NCBI GenBank assembly: GCA_026397015.1
Contig: JAPLVR010000006.1
Location: 1-64,000, forward strand
DNA from: Candidatus Iainarchaeum sp.
GTDB lineage: Archaea; Iainarchaeota; Iainarchaeia; Iainarchaeales; JAAZKV01
Length of the DNA: 64,000 nucleotides
Direction of reading: 5' to 3'
Shown: in pieces, positions 57,898 through 64,000 of the stretch
Layout of the letters: every line of letters begins with the position of its first letter
Position numbering within the stretch: the first letter of the stretch is position 1
Translations under genes and position numbers: made by a program
Notes under the pieces: generated by a model
Seen by the model: only the letters and a program-made list of their open reading frames with translations
Told to the model about the DNA's origin: nothing
Databases searched by the model: none

Positions 57898-60345
57898 ATG
57901 AAAAATATTCTCTGGTTTAATGAAATACACATAGCGGATATTCCGATGGTCGGGGGAAAAGGCGCCTCACTTGGGGAGATGGCCAACAACGGCTTTCCAG
58001 TTCCACCCGGATTCGCGGTAACGGCACAGGCATATTTTCATTTTATTCAAAAAACAAAAATTCAGGACCAAATCGTCGCCAAAATTGACGCAATCGATGT
58101 TGAAAACACGGATGAACTGGAAAAGGCAAGCGCGGAAGTGCGCGAACTAATAATGAACACAAAAATGCCTCTCGAAATAAAAACCGAAATAATCGCGCAC
58201 TACAAAAAACTCGGGGAATCGCAATTCGCATGGATTACGAGCAAGCGGGAAGAATACGTTGCCGTAAGAAGCTCCGCAACCGCGGAAGATTTGCCGGAAG
58301 CGAGCTTCGCAGGGCAACAGGAAACCTATTTGAATGTAAGAGGCTACGATCCGGTTGTTCACGCGGTTAAAAAATGCTGGGCATCGCTTTTCACCGCACG
58401 CGCAGTTTATTACAGAAAGAAAAATGGCTTCGGCACAAAAGACGTCGGTTTATCGGCAATCGTGCAAAAAATGATTCAAAGCGATGTAAGCGGAATACTG
58501 TTTACCGCGGATCCATCTGGAGGAGACACAACAAAAATAATAATCGAAGCGGGGCTCGGACTGGGCGAAACCGTCGTGAGCGGAAGCATTACTCCGGACA
58601 ACTATGTTGTTGACAAGGAAACAATGGGAATCATAGGGAAAAAAATAAATTACCAGGAATGGAAGCTCATAAAAAAAGGCGGCGAGAATCGGCGCATCGA
58701 ACTCTCAAAATCCGAAGGGCAACTCCAAAAACTCCCTGAAGAAAAAATAATCGAACTCGCAAGAATAGGAAAGCACGTAGAAGACCATTACAAGAAACCG
58801 ATGGACATTGAGTGGGCGATGGAAAAAAATGTTTTATACATTGTGCAGGCGCGGCCGATAACGGCGCTCGACAAAAAAATTGCAAAAACAAAAGTTGAAA
58901 CTGGAGAGAAACCGATTGTCGAAGGATTGGGCGCATCCCCGGGAATAGTTACCGGAAAAGTGCGGGTCGCGGTAGACATAAGCGAGAGTTCGAAAATTGT
59001 GCAGGGCGACATCCTTGTAACAAAAATGACTTCCCCTTCCTGGGTGCCGATAATGAAAAGAACTTCGGGAATAATAACGGATGAAGGGGGGTCGACATGC
59101 CACGCTGCAATCGTTAGCCGCGAGCTCGGCATACCCTGCATAGTCGGAACAGGAAATTCAACGCAAATCCTTGTTGATGGAGAAGAAGTGACGCTTGATG
59201 GATTCAGGGGAAAAGTTTATCGGGGAAAACTCGAAATAAAAGCGGATAAAAAAGAAATAACTGTTTTGGAGGAAAAAGAAGTCGATGAACTCGAAGAGGG
59301 AGTAGTCAAAGAATCAAAAAAAGAAATAAACATAGGGAATTTGAGCGACCGGGCTTCTGAGATAAGGGAAAAATATAAAGAAAAATTCGAAACAATGGCT
59401 CCTGAAAAAAAGGCCGCCGAAGAAAAGGAACTTCTCGGACTTCTAAAAGAACTTTCAATAAAGGTGAAGGTAAATGTTGCGCTGCCGGATGCCGCGGAAC
59501 AGGCCGCAAAAACAAACGCCGACGGCGTTGGTTTATTGAGAGCCGAACACATGATTACAAGCTCAGGAATGCACCCCGCGGAATTCATACGGCAGGGAAA
59601 ATATAATGAACTCAAGGAAACAGTTAAAAAAGGAATCAAAATCGTTGCTGAAAAATTTTCTGGGCCCGTATGGTTCAGGACATTTGACGCAAGAACAGAT
59701 GAATTCAAGGAACTCGCCGGCGGAGAAAAAGAACAAAAGGAAGATAACCCTATGATTGGCTGGCACGGAATAAGAAGGGATTTAGACGAACCTGGAATGT
59801 TCAAGGCACAGATTGAGGCAATTAAGGAACTGCATGACGAGGGGCTGAAAAATGTCGGGGTGATGCTGCCTTTTGTTCAAAGCGTCGAGGAAGTTACGGG
59901 CGCGAAACAGATTGCAAAAGAAATCGGCCTGCAAAAAGAAGTTGATTTCGGAATAATGGTTGAGACGCCCGCTGCGGTCTGGATAATTGATGAAATGATT
60001 CCGCACATAAATTTTATTTCATTCGGCACAAACGACCTCACCCAGCTCACTTTGGGCCTCGACAGGAACAACCAGAAAATCCAGAAACAATTCAACGAAA
60101 TGCACCCTGCGGTTTTAAGAGAGCTTGAATATGTAATAAACAAATGCAAAAAGGCTGGCGTGAAAACAAGCATCTGCGGGCAGGCGGCAAGCAATCCTGA
60201 AATGGTAAAAAGGCTTGTTTGGATGGGAATTGATTCCGTTTCCGCAAACATAGATGCGGTTGAAGAGATAAGAAAAATTGTAATGATTGAGGAAAAGAAA
60301 AAAATAATTGAGAACTACGAGAGGGGACTGCAAACAAAAAAATAA
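57898..60345 (+). CDS. ppsA: Phosphoenolpyruvate synthase
   Basis: An 815-residue enzyme that makes PEP from pyruvate and ATP. It has the ATP-grasp N-terminal domain (VGGKGASLGEMANNGFPVPP, SAEDLPEASFAGQQETYLN), the swivelling phospho-His domain with GGSTCHAAIVSRELGIPC (His402), and the PEP-binding barrel (RAEHMITSS, FGTNDLTQLTLGLDRNN, CGQAASNPEMV). This would supply gluconeogenesis or, acting in reverse, ATP from PEP. Between the phospho-His domain and the barrel lies an extra charged helical stretch (residues about 455-520). It is monocistronic after rpl10e. Confidence 0.95.
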   Translation: MKNILWFNEIHIADIPMVGGKGASLGEMANNGFPVPPGFAVTAQAYFHFIQKTKIQDQIVAKIDAIDVENTDELEKASAEVRELIMNTKMPLEIKTEIIAHYKKLGESQFAWITSKREEYVAVRSSATAEDLPEASFAGQQETYLNVRGYDPVVHAVKKCWASLFTARAVYYRKKNGFGTKDVGLSAIVQKMIQSDVSGILFTADPSGGDTTKIIIEAGLGLGETVVSGSITPDNYVVDKETMGIIGKKINYQEWKLIKKGGENRRIELSKSEGQLQKLPEEKIIELARIGKHVEDHYKKPMDIEWAMEKNVLYIVQARPITALDKKIAKTKVETGEKPIVEGLGASPGIVTGKVRVAVDISESSKIVQGDILVTKMTSPSWVPIMKRTSGIITDEGGSTCHAAIVSRELGIPCIVGTGNSTQILVDGEEVTLDGFRGKVYRGKLEIKADKKEITVLEEKEVDELEEGVVKESKKEINIGNLSDRASEIREKYKEKFETMAPEKKAAEEKELLGLLKELSIKVKVNVALPDAAEQAAKTNADGVGLLRAEHMITSSGMHPAEFIRQGKYNELKETVKKGIKIVAEKFSGPVWFRTFDARTDEFKELAGGEKEQKEDNPMIGWHGIRRDLDEPGMFKAQIEAIKELHDEGLKNVGVMLPFVQSVEEVTGAKQIAKEIGLQKEVDFGIMVETPAAVWIIDEMIPHINFISFGTNDLTQLTLGLDRNNQKIQKQFNEMHPAVLRELEYVINKCKKAGVKTSICGQAASNPEMVKRLVWMGIDSVSANIDAVEEIRKIVMIEEKKKIIENYERGLQTKK

Positions 60346-60394
60346 TTCGGCCGTTTTAGAAAGCAATTTAATCCTTCCCGAACCATTTATTTTC

Positions 60395-61381
60395 ATGCTC
60401 AAGCTCGAACTGAACGAGGCGGTGGAAAAACTCAAAAAAATTCACGCGAAAAAAATACTCCTTCAAATTCCGGAGGGATTGAAAACAAAAGTAGATGATA
60501 TAATTGAAGAGCTTGAGAGCAACGGATTTGATATTGCCGCGTCGATGGACCCGTGCTTCGGTGCCTGTGATTTAAAGGAAAACGAGGCAAAAATACTGGG
60601 CTGCGACGCGATTTTGCACTTGGGCCACAGCCCCTTTATTGAAAAAACAAAAATTCCGACAATTTATGCGTTCCTGCGCTATGACCTCGGCGGCGGATTT
60701 GAAGAAATTTCAGAAACACTTGCAAAATACCTGAAAAAAAGCGGAATAAATTCAATTGGGCTGACAACAACAATCCAGTTCATAGAATATTTGCCAAAGC
60801 TGAAACGGGTGCTTGAAAAAAACAAAATCAAGGCGGTAATCGGAAAAGGGAAAAGGGTTCTTGACGGGCAGGTTCTCGGCTGCAACTACTCTTCCGCAGC
60901 AGTCGGCACAAACACAATTCTTTTCTTTGGAGACGGTTTATTCCACCCGCTTGGAATCAGCTTTGCAACCGGAAAAAAAGTTATAACAGTGAATCCGTTC
61001 ACAAAAGAAATCAAGGAACTCTGCGAAGAAAAAGAAACTTTCATGCGGCGGAGAATAATGCTAATAGAAAAAGCGAAGGAAGCGGGCGATTTCGGAATAC
61101 TTGTTTCAACAAAAACCGGGCAGAACAGGATTTCGCTCGCAAAAAAAATAAAGGAGCTGCTGGAGCTTGCCGGCAAAAAAGCAAAAATATATTCGACTGA
61201 TACAATTTCAGAATCTTCGCTGCTTGGCGCGAAAGCTGAAGTGCTGATAAACACTGCCTGCCCGAGGATTGCGTTTGACGATTTCGGCAGCTTCAAACAG
61301 CCGATTTTGAATTCAAATGAAGTCGGAATACTTTTGGGGAAGAAAACTTACGACGATTATTTTATTGAGGAAACCTATTAG
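60395..61381 (+). CDS. dph2: Diphthamide biosynthesis radical enzyme Dph2
   Basis: A 328-residue archaeal Dph2 that starts the modification of His in EF-2. It uses an unusual radical SAM cleavage. Three cysteines bind the 4Fe-4S cluster: DPCFGACD, VLGCNYSSAA and NTACPRIAFDD. Landmarks include LQIPEGLKTKVDDII and VLINTACPRIA. ATG 60395 (MLKLELNEAV) is the usual start; TTTATTTTC upstream may hold the promoter. It is between ppsA and pyrH. Confidence 0.92.
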   Translation: MLKLELNEAVEKLKKIHAKKILLQIPEGLKTKVDDIIEELESNGFDIAASMDPCFGACDLKENEAKILGCDAILHLGHSPFIEKTKIPTIYAFLRYDLGGGFEEISETLAKYLKKSGINSIGLTTTIQFIEYLPKLKRVLEKNKIKAVIGKGKRVLDGQVLGCNYSSAAVGTNTILFFGDGLFHPLGISFATGKKVITVNPFTKEIKELCEEKETFMRRRIMLIEKAKEAGDFGILVSTKTGQNRISLAKKIKELLELAGKKAKIYSTDTISESSLLGAKAEVLINTACPRIAFDDFGSFKQPILNSNEVGILLGKKTYDDYFIEETY

Positions 61382-61443
61382 AACCTATTAACAGACTTTG
61401 TTCCAAAAATTAATCTTCAACAAAATCTAATTTTCAGCGAAAT

Positions 61444-62280
61444 TTAATCTTCCTCGTCTTCTTTTTCTTCGGAAGCCGAAGCCGTTTGAACAATTGTTCC
61501 CTTGAATTGTTCCCCGCGAATACATGCCTTGAAATTAGTTAAGTCGCTTCCATTTATGAAAAAGCTTCTTACCTTGCTGCGCCACAAAATATTTGCAGCG
61601 TGAACGTCGACAAAGGTGTGCGCACCCGGCTTTGAGGCAATCGCCTTAACGAGCGAAAGCATTTTCGTGTGGGTAAGCTCTTCAAACATTTTAGTACCTG
61701 GATGAACAGCAGGGTCGGAAGCATAAATTCCGTCAACGTTGCTTAGGTTGCAAAAATCACACTGCAAATACTCCGCAATCGAAGCAGCAACCGCATCAGT
61801 CGTCTGGCCCGGCATGTTGCCCGCGAAAACAGGCGTTCTTCCGAATGAGAGCACTTTGCGCGCCATTTTGACATCCTGCAAAACGTCCTTCCACGCATTT
61901 TCAATATTGTAGGTGAAAAGCAGAACATTGGATTTTGTAACGGAAATTCCAACCTCATCCATTTCAAAATTGTTCGCCCCCAGGGATTTCGCGGACGCCT
62001 GATAGGTTCGCGCAACCTGCCCGCCGCCCACAACCAAAACAAACGCAAACCCCCCCTTAATCAAATCATTAACAGTTTCACAAAACTTTGCTATGTGCGC
62101 CGTTTTTGGTTTATCATCAAAAAAAAGCGAGCCGCCGACGCTAAGAACAATCGTTTTTTTGGGATTATAATAACCTATCGAGGCGCTGTTTGAACCGGTT
62201 GCAGAAGACGGTGAACCTTCGCCCCTTGCTTCGTCTGCCTGTTTATTCTGGTCGTCCCAGTTCTGAAACATGTCAAACAT
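61444..62280 (-). CDS. pyrH: Archaeal UMP kinase with extended N and C termini
   Basis: A 278-residue amino acid kinase-fold protein. It has IVLSVGGSLFFDDKPK, ARTYQASAKSLGANNFEMDE, and SNVDGIYASDPAVHPGTKMF, typical of archaeal UMP kinases. It phosphorylates UMP to UDP. The first 38 residues (MFDMFQNWDDQNKQADEARG and a Ser-rich stretch) and the last 15 (acidic EEKEDEED) are extra. GTGGTTTTT precedes ATG 62280, which supports this start. It is divergent from the aRF1 gene. Confidence 0.9.
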   Translation of the reverse strand: MFDMFQNWDDQNKQADEARGEGSPSSATGSNSASIGYYNPKKTIVLSVGGSLFFDDKPKTAHIAKFCETVNDLIKGGFAFVLVVGGGQVARTYQASAKSLGANNFEMDEVGISVTKSNVLLFTYNIENAWKDVLQDVKMARKVLSFGRTPVFAGNMPGQTTDAVAASIAEYLQCDFCNLSNVDGIYASDPAVHPGTKMFEELTHTKMLSLVKAIASKPGAHTFVDVHAANILWRSKVRSFFINGSDLTNFKACIRGEQFKGTIVQTASASEEKEDEED

Positions 62281-62459
62281 CAAAAACCACTCTCAACCAA
62301 TTGCTAAAAAACCTTTTTTGCCCCAAAGCGCTTAATAGCATTTATTAATTTAATGATACCGAAATATATGAATTTACTCATTTAAATACGTTTCTGAACG
62401 CATAAAAGGCGCGTGCAAAAAACTGCCCAAAACGGGGATTAAAATTAAAAGTGGTTTTT

Positions 62460-63704
62460 ATGAAGCAGATAGAAGAGGTTTCAAGCTCTGACCTGGCGGT
62501 GTTCAGAAAGAAGTTGAAGATGCTTGAAAAGTTCAAGGGCAAAAATACCGAGCTGATAACGGTTTACATACCGGAGGCCGCCGACAGGAGCTCCGTAATG
62601 GGCCAACTCACCGAAGAAATAAGCCAGAGCTCGAACATAAAGAGCCCAAGCACAAGGAAAAACGTTCAGGGCGCGCTTAGAAAAATAACAACCTTCCTTA
62701 AAAAAATAAATTTCAAAATTCCGCACAACGGGCTGGTGGTGTTTGCCGGCAATGTTTCGCCGGTTGATGGAAGGGGCGACATCAGGATTTTCACGGTAAA
62801 TCCGGTAAAAAATCTGAAAATCAAACTTTATTGGTGCGACTCCGAATTTCATCTCGATTATTTGAAGGAAATGATGGCGCCGAATGATTTTTATGCAATA
62901 ATCACAATCGACAAGAACGAGGCGACGATTGCGCAGCTTTACGGAAGAAAATACGAAATTTTGGGCCATTTTACGTCAATGGTGCCTGGAAAGACGAGGG
63001 CGGGTGGTCAGAGTGCCCCCCGCTTCGAAAGGCTGAGGGAGGAAGCGGCCCAGGACTTTTTCAAAAGGATAAGCGAAAAGGTGAACAATTATTTTGTAAG
63101 CTACGGCGACAGGCTGAAGGGCGTGATTATCGGCGGCCCGGGAATAACAAAAAATTATTTCATAAACAAAGGACTCATCCACCACGAGATTTCAAAAAAA
63201 ATAATCGGCGTGCTTGACATATCCTACACCGACGAGTCGGGAGTAAGGGAGATAGTCCAAAAAAGCGAAGAGCTGCTGAAAGACACCGACCTGATGAAAG
63301 AAAAGGTGATGATGGACAAGTTTCTGGGCGAAATAGCAAAAAACGGGCTGGCAACTTACGGGCAGAAGGAAGTCGAAGAGGCGCTTGAAGCCGGGAGGGT
63401 TTCGAAGCTTGTAATTTCAGAAGGAATCGAATGGATGGTTGTGAAAAAAATCTGCGGCAAATGCAACAGCGAAGAAATCGAAATCGTAAAAACCGACAAA
63501 GACTATGAAAATTCAAAATGGCGCTGCTCTAAGTGCGATGCAACCGGCGAAATAGTCGAAGAGGTAGATTACCTTGATTACATGCTGGAAAAAGCAAAAG
63601 CGGTCGGCGCGGAAGTGATGGTGGTGAGCACCGAAACGGCGGAAGGGAAGCAATTCTACGAAGGCTTCGGCGGGCTCGGCGCGATGCTCCGCTACAAAGG
63701 GTAA
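62460..63704 (+). CDS. prf1: Peptide chain release factor aRF1
   Basis: A 414-residue archaeal class 1 release factor. NIKS (residues 59-62, SSNIKSPSTRKNV) reads stop codons, and GGQ (182-184, TRAGGQSAPRF) triggers peptide release. It has the RAGGQS...AQDFFKR linker and the C-terminal zinc-ribbon (ICGKCNSEE...WRCSKCDATG). ATG 62460 is preceded by GTGGTTTTT; an in-frame GTG at 62451 lies within the ribosome-binding site. It is followed after 19 bp by truD. Confidence 0.95.
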   Translation: MKQIEEVSSSDLAVFRKKLKMLEKFKGKNTELITVYIPEAADRSSVMGQLTEEISQSSNIKSPSTRKNVQGALRKITTFLKKINFKIPHNGLVVFAGNVSPVDGRGDIRIFTVNPVKNLKIKLYWCDSEFHLDYLKEMMAPNDFYAIITIDKNEATIAQLYGRKYEILGHFTSMVPGKTRAGGQSAPRFERLREEAAQDFFKRISEKVNNYFVSYGDRLKGVIIGGPGITKNYFINKGLIHHEISKKIIGVLDISYTDESGVREIVQKSEELLKDTDLMKEKVMMDKFLGEIAKNGLATYGQKEVEEALEAGRVSKLVISEGIEWMVVKKICGKCNSEEIEIVKTDKDYENSKWRCSKCDATGEIVEEVDYLDYMLEKAKAVGAEVMVVSTETAEGKQFYEGFGGLGAMLRYKG

Positions 63705-63723
63705 TCTAAGTTTTTTGATTTTT

Positions 63724-64000
63724 ATGGAACCAGTCTTTGTTACAAGTACTGAAACGCTTGGCGGAAGAATAAAGCAGCGCTACTCCGATTTTATTGTCGA
63801 AGAAGTTTTAACCGACGGAAGAATCTGCAAAGTCGAAAAATTTGACAAGGGATTTACCGAAAGGCCCGAAATTGAAAAAATGAATGTTCCACCCTCGGAT
63901 GGAAAGGAACAGCTTTTGCTTGACTTGGAAAAAATAAACCAGGACACAAACTTTGTTTTCGCAAGGCTTGCCCGCGGGCTGAATGTGAGCAAAACAAGAA
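63724..64000 (+). CDS. truD: tRNA pseudouridine synthase TruD (partial, runs off the right edge)
   Basis: The first 92 residues are visible. They read TETLGGRIKQRYSDFIVEEV, then LLLDLEKINQDTNFVFARLA and RGLNVSKTR, and the frame is open at the right edge. The start GGxIKxxxxDFxVxE and the NxxxxxxxLA-x-L-NVSKTR stretch are the N-terminal TruD signature; the catalytic Asp (in GNKDKRA-like motif) is beyond the window. TruD makes pseudouridine 13 in tRNA. It is 19 bp downstream of prf1. Confidence 0.85.
   Translation, partial: MEPVFVTSTETLGGRIKQRYSDFIVEEVLTDGRICKVEKFDKGFTERPEIEKMNVPPSDGKEQLLLDLEKINQDTNFVFARLARGLNVSKTR

Overview
This window is a gene-dense, AT-rich archaeal chromosome segment. Archaeal markers include class I LysRS, the exosome proteins Rrp4/Rrp41/Rrp42, SBDS, proteasome alpha, Pop5/Rpp30, L37Ae, L15e, L10e, aIF1A/2beta/5A, aRF1, TopoVI, MCM, Dph2, prefoldin, KEOPS Pcc1, class III (archaellin-like) signal peptides, and geranylgeranyl reductase. 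A DPANN-type archaeon (for example a Diapherotrites relative) would fit the small proteins, split genes and GLUG surface proteins, but the sequence alone does not prove it. Genes are packed with ATGA/GTGA overlaps. Starts are of two kinds: leaderless, with a TATA box 24-30 nt upstream of ATG, or preceded by a GGTG/GTGGT Shine-Dalgarno sequence.

Layout. 1-7.1 kb: transposon-associated remnant, beta-lactamase-fold nuclease, AspRS, HicBA, GatCAB (indirect Asn/Gln-tRNA formation) and an apparently autoregulated winged-helix gene. 7.2-13 kb: accessory block with an orphan N-terminal piece of pyruvoyl arginine decarboxylase next to a FIST protein, a reductase / roadblock-like / membrane-protein cluster, a KaiC-like ATPase, a truncated Bro-N gene ending in three hairpins, and a nucleotidyltransferase pair. 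13-20.9 kb: LysRS, TrpRS, SerRS and regulators (V4R, PHP). 20.9-31.6 kb: the archaeal exosome/proteasome/RNase P superoperon on the minus strand, split by a 2-kb GLUG surface-protein gene. 31.6-41.2 kb: TtuA-like thiolase, LSm-MinD-coiled-coil cluster and two more GLUG paralogues. One of these has an 11-G tract in its coding strand and the other lacks its export signal. 41.2-57 kb: aIF5A, half of a split ThiI, HIT, a Cys-rich mini-pilin, MCM with an intein in the P-loop, presenilin-like protease, translation factors, RIO1, Pno1, TopoVI, Mre11, the other ThiI half, a 63-bp repeat and tRNA-Cys. 57-64 kb: L10e, PEP synthase, Dph2, UMP kinase, aRF1 and the start of TruD.

The most notable observations are: a three-member GLUG surface-protein family with signs of variation (poly-G tract, promoterless/signal-less copy, repeated cassettes); ThiI split into two distant genes, one carrying a decayed PP-loop domain; insertion of a surface-protein gene into the exosome superoperon; a single TATA box placed to serve two divergent leaderless genes; and tandem hairpins at the break point of a Bro-N gene.
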